Shown one piece after another: positions 46,963 through 58,244 of a stretch of DNA of 64,000 bases. Every line of letters begins with the position of its first letter. Within the stretch, counting starts at the first letter, position 1. The stretch is from Hawksworthiomyces lignivorus. Taxonomy: Eukaryota; Ascomycota; Sordariomycetes; Ophiostomatales; Ophiostomataceae. The notes under the pieces were generated by a model. That model saw only the letters and a list, made by a program, of their open reading frames with translations. It was not told the DNA's origin and did no database searches. The stretch lies in assembly GCA_002917075.1 (NCBI GenBank), contig NTMA01000026.1:248001-312000 (forward strand). Reading direction: 5' to 3'. Position numbers and translations under genes: made by a program.

Positions 46963-47910
46963 GGCGTGGTGGCTGTATGTTTGTGATGCGCTTCGAGTGC
47001 TGATGTGACCGTGATTGAGCGGTAGAAATCTGTCTGACTTGATCGCTGATGTTGAGAAGCTGTATACAACCTTATGCGAGTGGATTACATATTAAATTCT
47101 AATATTGCCTAGATAAAGTGGTGGCAATACTTGTTTTAGTCTCGGAGAGTAGCGGCTTTCCACAAGAGGCAGTTTAAGCAACCCTAGAGGCGCGCATAAC
47201 TATTTTGCGGAAGGTGGACACAATCCAAGGCCGTGCCATAGTGACGATCAACATAATTTTAGAGTATGATGCATGAATCTACATGTATAAGACACTACAG
47301 CATAAATGAGGCATTAGAAGGCAACCGAAAGCATCCCAAATGATGCCACAGAAAGAGGGCAAGGCGTAGGCTGAAGCTGGATTTCGTATACACAGGGAAA
47401 TCACAAAGAATTCTTCTCTGGCTCTCGTGAAAAGCTAAAGAAAAAATTCTGTGGCTGTGCTGCAGGGACACCCTACGGCACACCCGCTAAGCAGGTTGAA
47501 GCAGGAGTAACACAGGAATATGTTCAAATAAGGAAATTGTTAATGACAAGAGTCGTGTTTTATATTGGGCTGTAATGGTGCATGGGTTTCCTACAGCAAA
47601 TGCACTAATAGCTATCTTTTTGCCGTATTCTACAGTGGTAGTCCCTCACGCTGCCGTAACAATTATTCGTTCACCCAACTAGATACTGGTATTGTGCAGA
47701 GGTCAAGGGCTTCGAGCCCCACACTTGCGCTAGGGTTCACGTACAGAGCACTGAGAAGAGCACCTATGTTATCATGACTGCCCATCACCACTTAAGAAGC
47801 AAGCCAAGCATGCAAATGGCTCCACGCAAGGGCGCCATCAGTTGCTAGCACCTCCGACGGCGAACCATCCGCGTTGCGCTTTTAAGCGCAACGCAGAATA
47901 GCGCCCAATC

Positions 47911-48871
47911 CTAAGCCGCACGTTCAGCGAGATCACGTATATCTTCTCGCCGATCATTCTCGATTCCAGAAACCGACCAGAACGTACTCCAGAAAACTTC
48001 GTGCAGCCATGAGCGACAAGCATAATCATGCCAGCCACTACGGTCCATGTATCCTGTCATCAAGTACAGCCTGTCCAATTCTATACCGAAGGGTAGCACC
48101 GAAGCAAGGGACCAGTCGATGATTCCTGTGATTTCGTAAGTATCCTCCTTAACTAAAATGTTGGTTCTAGATAAGTCGCCGTGAGTGAGAACTTGAGGAT
48201 AGTCTTGCGTGAAAGGAGTGAGGAGATTTTGATCCAAACCCGATACTGTCGACACGTCAAGAGTGGAAGGGAATTTTATTAATAAAGCAAGTCTGCGTTG
48301 AGTTGCGTGGAAATTCCGTGTTTGTGTTTCTGCAGTTCTATACTACGGCTTGGACCAACATCGAGCAAAGTACCTAAGAAAAGTCAGTAAATATGTCAAC
48401 TCTCTTCCCAATAAACACGTATCAATTGTTATTTTCCTGAGCGAGATGCGTAACAAAACAAGCATATTTAGTCATTGCGTTTTCATTTATTTCGACTTCG
48501 CAACCTAGAGCGTCAAGGCACGATATTCCTAGCTTGTACGACATAACATAAATGGTTAAAGGGGGATCTGAACCATCTACCATGCTGTGCTGTGACACTT
48601 CAGCTACCATAGAACCATGAATGGCATATGCCAGCTTTCCTATGCTTTGGTCAAGGGAGGCTTCCGGCTCTCGAAATGATACCACAAGTTCTTGTTTTGG
48701 CATTTGACGGCAAACAACAGTGTAGCTCATTGAGCCTGGCGTGCTGACATTGCAGACGTCAGAAGTGCCATTGACGAATCGCGCCTTCTGATCGCACTAG
48801 TCCTTGGTTGGACATTTACGCCCATCAAAGAATTGATTGACAGCCTGCTGAGCCCAGGATATCTCGTCCAT
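47911..48871 (-). pseudogene. Aminoglycoside-phosphotransferase (APH) family pseudogene
   Basis: Read from the ATG complementing 48869-48871 (MDEISWAQQAVNQFFDG) to TAG at 47911. The N-terminal lobe is in one frame to about 48430, and the C-terminal lobe resumes near 48370 after a 3' splice site. Kinase motifs are LTHGDLSRTNILV (catalytic loop, HGDL-x-x-x-NIL) and GIIDWSLAS (the metal-binding aspartate in IDW). Defects: an in-frame TAG at codon 25 (48799-48797), another TAG in the segment FARCWSKP-stop-YRT (about 48340), and no usable GT donor after the first lobe. Both TAGs fit CAG-to-TAG changes. Fungal APH-like proteins phosphorylate unknown small molecules; this copy should be inactive unless a shorter product starts at 48730. 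Confidence 0.78.
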
Positions 48872-49466
48872 GGTAATAAGCGATCGTTATTCATATACGT
48901 GGTAATAGATATTTGAGGATGCACATCGAAAGTGCTAAATTATGAAATGAGATTTGAAGTTCGCTCTAGTTGTTTGTTGCACAACGAAGAATCTCTGGCC
49001 GCGTCCGTCCCCTCAAATATTAGGCGGGTTGTGCACGGACGCATATACGTGGTGCATGGTCTTGCGTAAGAAGCCGCTAATTTGCTGACTAGAGAGGGGC
49101 TAAAGCCGAAATTACAACGACATTATGAGAGTTTACCACTATTTCACTCCACTAAAGATTGCTCTGACTGCACGAATCCTCCACTCAGGTGTCTTTGTAA
49201 GTGCATTAGCACAACACGCATGTTATGGATATAACTTCAGTCAAATTAAAAAATGGGTTTAAAAAACTAAAAATATTTATATGTACCAGAGCCATAAAAT
49301 TAATTAGGTACCAAATACCGTACAGCGTGTTATCATATAGGAGATGCTTCTATACAGTAAATATTGTACAAGGCGTCTCGGCCATGGGAGGAAACAATAA
49401 AGCTAGTAGCGTCTGTGATCATACACATACATAATTAGCCATATATGGCAGCTCGTACGACGGGCC
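48872..49466. other. Intergenic region
   Basis: Between the APH relic and the next minus-strand gene. A/T-rich with no recognised feature. Confidence 0.35.
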
Positions 49467-50277
49467 TCATGGCTTCACTACTTCTCTCACTCCGTCTGCG
49501 AGGAGAAGCCTTGAATAGAGGAAGTGGAACCCTTTTACCGCTTCGACCGACGACGCACCGCCTCGCGGATTGCACCGCACATGAGAGAAGGTGATCCGGA
49601 CGTTCTCATTGGAGCCGGCGCCCTCACGTGTCACCTCAAAGCGATGATCTGACACGAAACCGATCCGATCCGAGCCCGCTACAAACTCGGCAAAGGTGAA
49701 CTTGGGCCGCGGCACAGCGGCCGCGGCGGTCGGAAATAGCGCCTCTCGCTCCTGCTGGCTGGCCGAGCTAGAGTCGAGAAGGAAGAAGTTGCCGCACACT
49801 ACTGTGCCCAGGCGCGGGAGGGCAGAGCGCGACATGCGCGAGGTGTCCCAAATCCGCGCTGGCGGCGCCCATGTATGTGATTCTGCCTCGTCTCAGCGTT
49901 GTGGGCGGCGGAAGACAAAAAGGGGGTGGATTTGTACCTGGAACATCTGTGATGCGTAGCCCCGTGGTGCGGAAAAACCACTTCTCTGGCCAAAAGGTCC
50001 ATCCGTTAAAAAAGCCCTTTGAAAAGCGCGCAACAATCTCCTCGTCGCTGAGACCGGGTCGCAGCCTGCTAACCGGGATGCGCAGAGTGAAGCTGTCCTG
50101 CCCAACGGTATGCCGCTGAGGGTTCATGATTTTCATTGGAAGAGAGTCAGCATGTCCAGGGGTCGCCCTTTCTGACGACTGAACATCGCACGCCGGCCAG
50201 CTGCAGCGATAGAGCAGCACGAGGGAGCTCACAGTTGCCGGAGGAGCTGCGAGGAGGAACCATCTTAGGTATGCCAT
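49467..50277 (-). CDS. Unknown membrane-anchored protein, 243 aa
   Basis: Two exons (50277-49938 and 49858-49467) join in phase across a 79-nt intron (donor GTACAA, acceptor CGCCAG). The N-terminus has one hydrophobic segment (WFLLAAPPATVSSLVLLY, about residues 6-23), which could be a signal anchor or signal peptide. The soluble part contains LRIPVSRLRPGLSDEEIVARF, FNGWTFWPEKWFFRTTGL and FTFAEFVAGSDRIGFVSDHRFEV, well-formed beta-rich-looking sequence. I do not recognise the family. It is head-to-head with the intact HET-NB-ARC-TPR receptor, 1.16 kb apart. The G/C-rich coding sequence and clean frame suggest a functional gene. Confidence 0.72.
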
Positions 50278-51436
50278 AGTTTAGAATTTTGGTGTCTGAT
50301 CTGATGTACAGCATATATTGAGCGAACACTAGAGACTCTTATATACGTATATATATAGAAGAGTAAGCTGTCGAGATTTCACGGAGCAGACCGGGGTCTT
50401 ATAGCGGCTCGGGCGAAGTCGTGCAAGCCGCCCCACTCTTGATTTTGCCGCTTTATTTGCGGACCCAACTGTCTTACGGACCGGACGGAGCGGCGCGACG
50501 CAGGTGCCGTCTCACAAATAAGCAGTTCTTATGTTCTTCGGGCTGAAGAACGACCCGAAGAACTTCAGAAAGCCTTTTTTGAACAAGTGCAGTCTGCAGC
50601 AATCCTCTACAATTATCATTTTATTTAATGACAATTCCGAGGGATAACTATGGCCTACTCCCAATTCGCTGGCCTTCTCTTCCATGGGGCGCTAGCTTCA
50701 ATGCAGAGACGGAGAATTGCGCCGTGTCTGCAGAAGCACTAGGCATTGGGCTAAAGAAGGCTACCGGGATTTTAGGGGCCTTGTCACGTAATCCATCACC
50801 TGCAAATCTTCCAGCCTCTTCAAGGATCGGGCCCTCGTATTGATACCAAACACCACCATGGAGACACATTGCGCTGCGCCACAACGACACATTTTGCGCA
50901 GCTCTCGATTCTTTCCCTCTTCTTCTACCCCTCCCTTAATGATCAGAATGAGATCTAGGCAGTTCGACAAATTTTGTGCGATGAACCCCGTCCATTAAAA
51001 TCGAGAAAGGACGAGAGCGTCTATTCTCGATTCTGTCTGAATCATTATTGTTTTCAGCGCAGCCACTTACTAGTCATCCATTAAGACCCACAGTGGTAGC
51101 TTATTGCGGCGGCCTTAAGGTGCCTAATACTCGAACTTTGCGACTTCATCTGGCTGCGACCATCTCTAGCATTGACAGTTTCTCACAATCCAAAGCGGCT
51201 CTGTATCCACCTATTGTTGCATGTTGCTTCCCTTGTGTTGAAGCTCTTCTTGCACGTTGATTAAACGATCACTAGCCATCCTGCCACTTTCGCGACCGAT
51301 GTTCGAACCAAAACCGATTTATGACCTTCGCAACGAGCCCGCTTGCGAACCACATACACACTGAAGCCGCAGAGGGTGACAGGAGCATATTTGGTGCTAT
51401 TTGGCTCGTTATGATTGTCGGCAGCTTTGATGAGCC
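50278..51436. other. Divergent intergenic region between unknown gene and receptor
   Basis: Likely holds both promoters. A 9-bp inverted repeat (TTCTTCGGG ... CCCGAAGAA) at about 50534-50562 could form a hairpin or a dimeric protein-binding site. An alternating TATA-rich tract is at about 50340-50360. No gene recognised. Confidence 0.4.
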
Positions 51437-54265
51437 ATGCGTCTCTTGGAGCGTAGCGACACGGGCGAGATCAGCCTTACTGAAGTTCCCCTTGGTTGCG
51501 ACCCACCTCCGTACGCTGTTCTCTCGCACACCTGGGGCACCGAAGAGGTCGATTTCAGAGAATTTCTAGATGGCACGGGGAAAAGCAAACTTGGCTATCG
51601 CAAGATCCTCTTCTGCGGGGATCAGGTCTCGCGCGATGGACTGCGGCATTTTTGGATAGATACGTGCTGCATCGATAAGACGAGCAGCACTGAACTTCAG
51701 GAAGCAATCAACTCCATGTTTCGCTGGTATCGTGATTCCGCCAGATGCTACGTATACCTTTCTGATGTCTCGGTACCCGAGAACAACGATAAGCAAAGCG
51801 ACCTTACCTGGCAGTCTTCCTTTCGGCGGAGCAAGTGGTTTACCCGTGGATGGACGCTTCAAGAACTCATTGCTCCACCTTCAGTGCTATTCTTTTCCAA
51901 AGAGGGCGCATATCTAGGGAGCAAGAGCGAACTAGAACAGCACATCCACGCTGTAACAGAAATTCCTATTACAGCCCTCCGAGGTAGCCCTCTATACGAT
52001 TTCAGCGTCTCAGAGCGAATGTCATGGATAGAGGATCGAGAGACCACACGCAAAGAGGACAAGGCATATTCGCTGTTCGGAATTTTCAACGTCCAGATGC
52101 CGCTTTTGTACGGGGAAGGGAGAAAGAAAGCGTTCAAACGGTTACGAGATGAGATAGAGAAGAGTTCAAAAAGTGACACATCATCCCTGGAAACCGCAAA
52201 TATCACCGCAGTCGATCCCCGTCTAGAACAGAATGAGTCTTACTGGGTTGTCCCATTTGACCGCAACGGGGACTTTATCGGCCGAACAGAAATCTTGACG
52301 ATGCTCCTCGAGAAGATCCCACCGACCGTAGAAAAGAACGCCTGCCAACTGACGGCTATCGAAGGGCTAGGCGGTGTGGGAAAGACCCAAATCGCTCTTG
52401 AGGCTGCTTTTCGTGTTCGAGGCGCGCACCAAGACTGTTCTGTGTTCTGGGTCCCTGCTGTCGACACCAACGCATTTGAGAGCGCCTATCGCAACATTGG
52501 TCAAAAGCTCAAAGTCAGGGGCATCGAAAATGATAGAGCAGATGTCAAATTTCTTGTCCAGACAGCGCTGAGCCAGGCTGCTCATGACTGGCTCCTAATT
52601 ATCGACAATGCCGACGATATGGTTTTGCTATTTGGTGGCACCAATAGCGCGCCGTTGTTTGACTACCTTCCCTCTAGCCATAGAGGCTCCATCCTCGTCA
52701 CAACTCGAAACCACGAAGTCATTAGAAAGCTGGATATTTCACGGTCAAACGTTGTCCGTGTGACCGAGCTTAGCAGGCCTGAGGCCATGGAGATGTTGCA
52801 GCGGAATCTGGACGCAAGCCAAATAGGAGACTCCGAGAGCACGTCTCAGCTGCTCGACTTCCTCTCTGATCTACCGCTTGCTATCAGACAGGCCTCTGCA
52901 TATATGGATCAGACTCGGATGACCACCGCCAAGTATCTTGGCTACTGCCGGTCGAGCGATAAGACTTTTATTGAGCTACTGAGCAAGGATTTTACGGACC
53001 GGGGAAGATACAAAACCACCCAAAATCCAATCGCCACGACGTGGCTCATTTCGTTTCAGCACATCTCTCGTGACAACGCGCTTTCTGCAGAGTATCTCCA
53101 GTTCATGTCCTTTCTGGCAGAGAAAGATATCCCCAAGAGTCTTCTGCCGCTTGCAGCTAATGAGCTGGAAGCAGATGAGGCAATCGCTGTATTGATAGCG
53201 TACGCATTCATTAGCCAACGACCAGGTGAAGACGTATATGACATGCATCGTCTAGTCCTACTGGCAATGAGGAATTGGTTAGCCAAAGAAGATATGCAGA
53301 AAAAGTGCGTTACGTGGGTGACGCGAAGACTCGTTGAGGTCTTTACCTATCCAGAGCGTAAAGACAGGGTTGTCTGGGAGAAATATCTACCGCATGTACA
53401 GAAAGCTGTGGAATTTTCGGTCGATTCGACTCACCTGAAAACCCAGTGGACTTTATGCACAAATATTGCGGGAGGATATTTGAAGCTGGGAAAATATATA
53501 CCGGCTGAGAAAATATATCGGCAGATACTCGAGTCGCAGACGAAGAAGCTCGGCAGCGAGTCTCTTATTACGGCTGTAACCATGTTTAACATTGCCACAG
53601 TGCTCTTCCATCAACGAAAATATGTTGACGCCGAGAAAATATTTCACCAGACGTTGATGATACGGACTAAGAAACTTGGTGCCGAGCATCTAAAGACGTG
53701 GAGAAGCAAGATTGGCGTGATAGATGCGCTGAATGGCCAAGGGAAATACAAAGAAGCCGAGAAAATGTACCGAGAGGCACTCAAAGAACAAACCGTGACA
53801 TCTGGATCTGAGGATGAAGAAATGAACAAGGCCGAGGACCTTCTCGCATATTCGTTGCGTGCACAAGGCAAGCATAAAGAAGCCGAGGAAATTTACCGGC
53901 AGATACTTGCGGCCGAGATGAGGGAATCAGATCCTGATTATCATATTTTCAGCTTGAAAACTCTTCTCGCAGGCACAATTCGAGATCAGAGCAGATACGA
54001 AGAAGCCGAGAAGATATACAGAGAAGCCCTCGCAACACAAGTGCTAGGTGCCGAGCATCCTTATACGCTTATAGCCAGAAATAACTTAGCGTATACCCTC
54101 AAACTGCAGGAGAAATTTGGCGAGGCTAAAGAAATGTTCAACGAGACTCTTGCATTACAAATCAGGACATTAGGTGCCGAGCATCCTGACACTCTCAGAA
54201 CACAACGAGACCTCACACATGCCTGGCCGCGAGCGGCTAATACACCTAGGATCGTTGAAGAATAG
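51437..54265 (+). CDS. HET-NB-ARC-TPR NLR-like receptor, intact
   Basis: Single exon, 942 residues, starting MRLLERSDTGEISL, the usual N-terminus of this HET class. The HET domain runs from YAVLSHTWG (26-34) through FWIDTCCIDKTSS and WFTRGWTLQELIAP to YSLFGIFNVQMPLLYGEG. The NB-ARC follows: GLGGVGKTQIAL (P-loop, about 309-320), WLLIIDNADD (Walker B), GSILVTTRN, LPLAIRQASAYM (GLPL-like) and YDMHRLVLLAM (MHD-like, about 601). From about 680 to 920 there are at least six TPRs (KYIPAEKIYRQIL, KYKEAEKMYREAL, RYEEAEKIYREAL, ...). By analogy with fungal NLRs such as those of het-e/het-d type, ligand recognition by the repeats would trigger HET-driven cell death. All nucleotide-binding motifs are intact, unlike the copy at 23.8-26.6 kb. 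The TPRs are imperfect, so not recently amplified. Confidence 0.93.
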   Translation: MRLLERSDTGEISLTEVPLGCDPPPYAVLSHTWGTEEVDFREFLDGTGKSKLGYRKILFCGDQVSRDGLRHFWIDTCCIDKTSSTELQEAINSMFRWYRDSARCYVYLSDVSVPENNDKQSDLTWQSSFRRSKWFTRGWTLQELIAPPSVLFFSKEGAYLGSKSELEQHIHAVTEIPITALRGSPLYDFSVSERMSWIEDRETTRKEDKAYSLFGIFNVQMPLLYGEGRKKAFKRLRDEIEKSSKSDTSSLETANITAVDPRLEQNESYWVVPFDRNGDFIGRTEILTMLLEKIPPTVEKNACQLTAIEGLGGVGKTQIALEAAFRVRGAHQDCSVFWVPAVDTNAFESAYRNIGQKLKVRGIENDRADVKFLVQTALSQAAHDWLLIIDNADDMVLLFGGTNSAPLFDYLPSSHRGSILVTTRNHEVIRKLDISRSNVVRVTELSRPEAMEMLQRNLDASQIGDSESTSQLLDFLSDLPLAIRQASAYMDQTRMTTAKYLGYCRSSDKTFIELLSKDFTDRGRYKTTQNPIATTWLISFQHISRDNALSAEYLQFMSFLAEKDIPKSLLPLAANELEADEAIAVLIAYAFISQRPGEDVYDMHRLVLLAMRNWLAKEDMQKKCVTWVTRRLVEVFTYPERKDRVVWEKYLPHVQKAVEFSVDSTHLKTQWTLCTNIAGGYLKLGKYIPAEKIYRQILESQTKKLGSESLITAVTMFNIATVLFHQRKYVDAEKIFHQTLMIRTKKLGAEHLKTWRSKIGVIDALNGQGKYKEAEKMYREALKEQTVTSGSEDEEMNKAEDLLAYSLRAQGKHKEAEEIYRQILAAEMRESDPDYHIFSLKTLLAGTIRDQSRYEEAEKIYREALATQVLGAEHPYTLIARNNLAYTLKLQEKFGEAKEMFNETLALQIRTLGAEHPDTLRTQRDLTHAWPRAANTPRIVEE

Positions 54266-55569
54266 ATCCAGATGACATCAGTATAGATGATCCTGCAGCT
54301 TATTTAGAAATAACATCCATACTATATATAGTCGCACTCGTATATACATATATTCCCTACTTGTCGCTAGCTCATCTGTCTTATAGACTAGGTAAAAATG
54401 GTAGGGGAGTGAGAAGTATATTATCAACAGGATAAATCGGTGCAGAATACAAGAACTGAATCTTGGTTGCGTCTCTGTAGAGGCACAACTGCTTGGGGTC
54501 CAAGGGCCTGGGACCGTGCTCAGAGACGGTGTGCCTACAGTGCGGAGGCGCAGCACCCCTGATGTTGTCAGTGCCAGTTAGTTGACTCGCTTGCTATTAT
54601 ATGCAACGGTGAAATCCTACATGCACCGGATTCCGCGGGTTATCGTTTCGTTTTACCTTACATATCTACACACAAAAATCATAAAAATATAAAATAAATC
54701 TGATTGAAAATAATGTATTGCAATAAACATCTGAGTGTTTTTCATTTTTAATATGTTCAATATTCATAAAACTATAATAAAGTTTATTAACCAGAATAAG
54801 ACTTTACTAATGTAAGGGGGCTATTGGGAAGTATCTGCAAAACCACTGAGTTCACACCAACTGTGGAATAGGAGGTTAACAGCGTGTGGGAGCACTGAAG
54901 TCTTTCGGTATTCAGCCCTGGGCTTTGCCTAGGGCTCAGTATAGAGCCAAAGGATTCAGTAGTTAATTCAGTATCTGTGGCGTCCAAGGTGGATCCAAGG
55001 GGGTGCAGACAGAGTACTTCTGAGATGTTAGCTCTAGTATAATGCCCGTATTTGCCATATAAATTTGGTGGCAGAATCGGCTAGACCTTAAGTCCGATCA
55101 TCCTTCAATCACAACAACAGATCCTGACTTGACAGTATCTGACCAACCAGTACTCCGTACCAGGGATCCAATTCCAAATACTTTAACAATAAACAGTGCG
55201 AGCTATAGTTGTGCCTAAGTTCTCAGGCATCAGTAACTCGACAGAATTAACTAAAACGGCTCGGATCGCCAGCTATTACATAGTGTGCGGTGCAAGCGTG
55301 CTGGAGGTTCTGGCTTGAGATTAGCTCCAGCGTAGGCTTATATGTATTCACCAGGCCTCCGGAAAATTCAATCTTCTTTTTTTAGCCTCCCCTGAACCTC
55401 CTGGATTTTGTTAAACTGTCTGGGGCAATAACCTAACCTAGTCTTTATGATCAATCACATCTACCTCATAGGGAATGATAGCCTACTAGCAGTTTGATGA
55501 TCATTGGGGTCAAGCGTCAATGTAGCAGATGGTCTCCTAACCTCGAGCTCGTTTCAGCTGTGGTCAAAG
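54266..55569. other. Intergenic region between receptor and HET gene
   Basis: A very A/T-rich part lies at about 54650-54800; the rest is ordinary. A possible upstream extension of the HET frame (55504-55569) lacks an ATG. No repeat or RNA gene recognised. Confidence 0.35.
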
Positions 55570-57540
55570 ATGTCTTCTATCACCGCCTACGAATACACAG
55601 CCATCACGGCCCCACGAACGATCCGCTTAATGTACGTACACCCGGGCAATGAAACAGAACCCATCCACGTCTCTCTCGTCACCACATGCCTTGACACCGC
55701 TCCGGACTTCGAGTCCATCTCATACTGCTGGGGGGATGTGCAGGACCAACGCCAGGTGACATGCAACGCCGCCATCCTCTCCATCACCAACAGCCTCTTC
55801 ACCGGGCTTGTGCACTTCCGCCATGTGGACCGCATGCGAGTCCTTTGGGCCGACGCCGTTTGCATCAACCAGGCAGATACAGCCGAGAAGAACGGCCAGG
55901 TGCTGCTGATGCCGAACATTTACTCACAAGCAACGCGAGTGTTGGTCTGGCTCGGCATCGCCGACGACCCCAAGTACGGTTCCGTGCCGCTCGATACGGC
56001 TGCCTCGATCCGAGACGCGGCCCAACTTCTGCCGCTCGACTTCGACCTGGAGAATGCGACTGAATTGGCGACCAGAGCGCGGACTCTGCTCCACAGCTCG
56101 CAGCGGCTGCGCGAGGAAGGCAAGCCGAATGTCCTAGACCACGACTGGACGCCGTTGGTAGCGCTGCTGTCTCGGCCATGGTTCCACCGGAAGTGGGTGG
56201 TACAAGAGGTGTCGCTTGCTAAAGAGGCTGTGCTCTATGTCGGCGGCGGAGTGGAGGTTCCGTGGCTGGAACTGGCAAAACTTGCAATCAGCGTGCAAGC
56301 TATGGGAGTCGAGCGGCTAGTACGCTTGGAGCTGGAGAGCGTGAATGAGCGTGAATGGGCTCGGCAAGGGACCGCAAGCTACGTTGGGGAGGCTGAACGG
56401 GACCACTACTTGTCCTCCACACTAGGCCCCCGTAGCTTCCCGCTGAACTGCGTTGCTTCCATTTATATGATTCAAATCTACAGGCACAGCGGCACGCTCC
56501 TTGATGCGGTCGTAGTTACGACGACCTTTCGTTGTACTGACCCAAGAGACCACGTCTACTCACTCCTGAGTCTGGCTGCCACCGGGCCGAGTATTCATGC
56601 CGACTATGAGGCCTCGCTCAGCGACGTATTTCGGCGATTCTCGATAGCGATGCTGGTGGATGGCCAAAGTCTGAAATTGCTAAGCCTAGCTCCAGACAAG
56701 GCTCTGTACTCTGTCTCGGACACCCAACGACTCGATGGGCTACCGTCATGGGTTCCAGACCTACGGCTTATGAGAGGAGATATACTAGTCAGCTACACGG
56801 TTCGGCCACAAGCATTTTTCGCGGGTGGACATGCCAGACCGATACTAAGTGTGTCTGAGGACCAACAGATCCTCAGTTGTCAGGGTCGATTGATTGATAC
56901 CACCAAAATATTCTCCGTATCCTTGATCGAATTGATGTTGGCTGACATGCCCGAATTGTGGCTTTCATCGGATCCTCCGTCAGATCCCCAGATAGGACGG
57001 AAGAATAAGCGTGTCGCTCGATGGCTTGAAGCCTGCTATTACACCGCGTTCAGCTACAACCCTAGTTCAGAGAACGTCGCTAGCCTTGACGCGGATTTGG
57101 CGATGTCGTTCTCACGCACAATGGTGTGCGGCATAGATACCATGCGCAACCGCCTCTCTCCAGAGCTTATAGCTATGTTTCCACACTACTTGCAGTGGGT
57201 TATCAACCGTGCGGCTGACAAGGATGAAGTGATGAAGGAGCACCCGGCCGCCTTGGCGACTTATTCAGCTGTGATCGACGAATCTCTGATGGGTATTTCG
57301 GCAATCCTAAAATTTTGTGTAACTAACAAGGGTCGCTTTGGACAAGTACCGGTCGCTTCGCAGCCGGGGGATTGTATATGCGTCCTGGTCGGCGGTGAAG
57401 TGCCATTTGTGATACGACCAACGGGTCGTGGAACGTATACCCTTGTCGGAGAGTGCTACCTTGACGGCGTCATGGATGGCGAAGCTCTTGAGGAAGGAGG
57501 AGACGCGGCCTTGTTGCTCGAGACTATCCGCTTGGAGTAG
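55570..57540 (+). CDS. HET-domain (HET-6-like) protein
   Basis: Single exon of 656 residues from ATG 55570; the frame is open a little further upstream but has no ATG there. N-terminal TIRLMYVHPG leads into the HET domain: FESISYCWGDV, VLWADAVCINQADTAEK, then PNIYSQATRVLVWLG and PWFHRKWVVQEVSLA. The C-terminal ~400 residues include CTDPRDHVYSLLSLA, SWVPDL and PGDCICVLVGGEVPFVIRP, typical of long HET-6-type proteins. It belongs to the class that causes vegetative incompatibility when mismatched alleles meet. It follows the NLR gene in the same direction but 1.3 kb away, so an operon-like arrangement is not implied. Intact. Confidence 0.92.
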   Translation: MSSITAYEYTAITAPRTIRLMYVHPGNETEPIHVSLVTTCLDTAPDFESISYCWGDVQDQRQVTCNAAILSITNSLFTGLVHFRHVDRMRVLWADAVCINQADTAEKNGQVLLMPNIYSQATRVLVWLGIADDPKYGSVPLDTAASIRDAAQLLPLDFDLENATELATRARTLLHSSQRLREEGKPNVLDHDWTPLVALLSRPWFHRKWVVQEVSLAKEAVLYVGGGVEVPWLELAKLAISVQAMGVERLVRLELESVNEREWARQGTASYVGEAERDHYLSSTLGPRSFPLNCVASIYMIQIYRHSGTLLDAVVVTTTFRCTDPRDHVYSLLSLAATGPSIHADYEASLSDVFRRFSIAMLVDGQSLKLLSLAPDKALYSVSDTQRLDGLPSWVPDLRLMRGDILVSYTVRPQAFFAGGHARPILSVSEDQQILSCQGRLIDTTKIFSVSLIELMLADMPELWLSSDPPSDPQIGRKNKRVARWLEACYYTAFSYNPSSENVASLDADLAMSFSRTMVCGIDTMRNRLSPELIAMFPHYLQWVINRAADKDEVMKEHPAALATYSAVIDESLMGISAILKFCVTNKGRFGQVPVASQPGDCICVLVGGEVPFVIRPTGRGTYTLVGECYLDGVMDGEALEEGGDAALLLETIRLE

Positions 57541-57693
57541 TTGGTGGTAATTAACGTCTCGAGATGGCGCAAGTGGGTTCCGTTGGCTGTTTCGGTTCCG
57601 ACTGAATGTCCGCTTGCGCTTCCAGTGCGACAAGGAGGTTGAGTTCTAGTCACTACATTCGTATCTACTTATCCTCTAGTTATAGCATATATT

Positions 57694-57965
57694 GTAAGAG
57701 TTCTGCTGGCAATGATCACAGAGGGGCCCCGAGGCAATGGTATAAGCCTGATTGAACGAAAGACTAAAGTGTCACGGCCAAGGCCCAGCAAGTGGCCCAG
57801 GGCGGGCCCAGGGCCAGGGGTCACTAACACCGACCCACCGGCTACACCGAGTGGGACTGACTCCTATTTTAAGCAAGAGAGCCGGGCTGAGTAGCTCGCG
57901 AGAGTCCTCTTTCTTCTGTATCTTTAGTCTTTACATCAGGGCTCCTTTGCCAGCAGAACCCTTAT
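57694..57965. mobile_element. Solo-LTR- or MITE-like element
   Basis: Bounded by an inverted repeat: GTTCTGCTGGCAA at 57700-57712 and its complement at 57947-57959, extending imperfectly to about 20 bp (TGTAAGAG... at left, ...CTTATACG at right). The interior is much more G/C-rich than the flanks (runs such as GGGCGGGCCCAGGGCC). The TG start and near-CA end suggest a solo LTR; the extended inverted repeat would also suit a MITE. No target-site duplication is obvious. Confidence 0.4.
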
Positions 57966-58244
57966 ACGTGCCATCAGCCGGCGTATCTCCTTCTTAATCC
58001 AACGCCGGAGCGGACGCATACCAGACTACCAGTTGGCGGCTAGACTCGAGGAGCGAGGGCCCCAGCCGGTCCAGAAACATTGGAACAAACAAACCAATAA
58101 GCGCCCTTGCATGGCGTGAGACCTAAAGAGCAACCACTCCCTCCACCACTCTCCTTTGTAATATACACATTTAGATAGACAGTCCCCCCTTACACTACGT
58201 TTTTCTACTTATTTTTACCCGTACATCTTAGGTCCCTTGCACCG

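Larger units (their letters stand above)
45295..47910. other. Gene-poor region with repeats
   Basis: No convincing gene over 2.6 kb. It holds dispersed repeat copy B (45645-45740) and a degenerate 17-bp tandem array (46811-46962), listed separately. The sequence at about 47690-47720 (TGTGCAGAGGTCAAGGG) echoes the dispersed repeat weakly. Open frames near 46223-46757 on both strands overlap each other and have no family resemblance. Confidence 0.4.

Noticed and set aside
55504..55569. Upstream extension of the HET-6-like frame
   Set aside because: It begins with TTG rather than ATG; the first ATG with family-like sequence following is at 55570.
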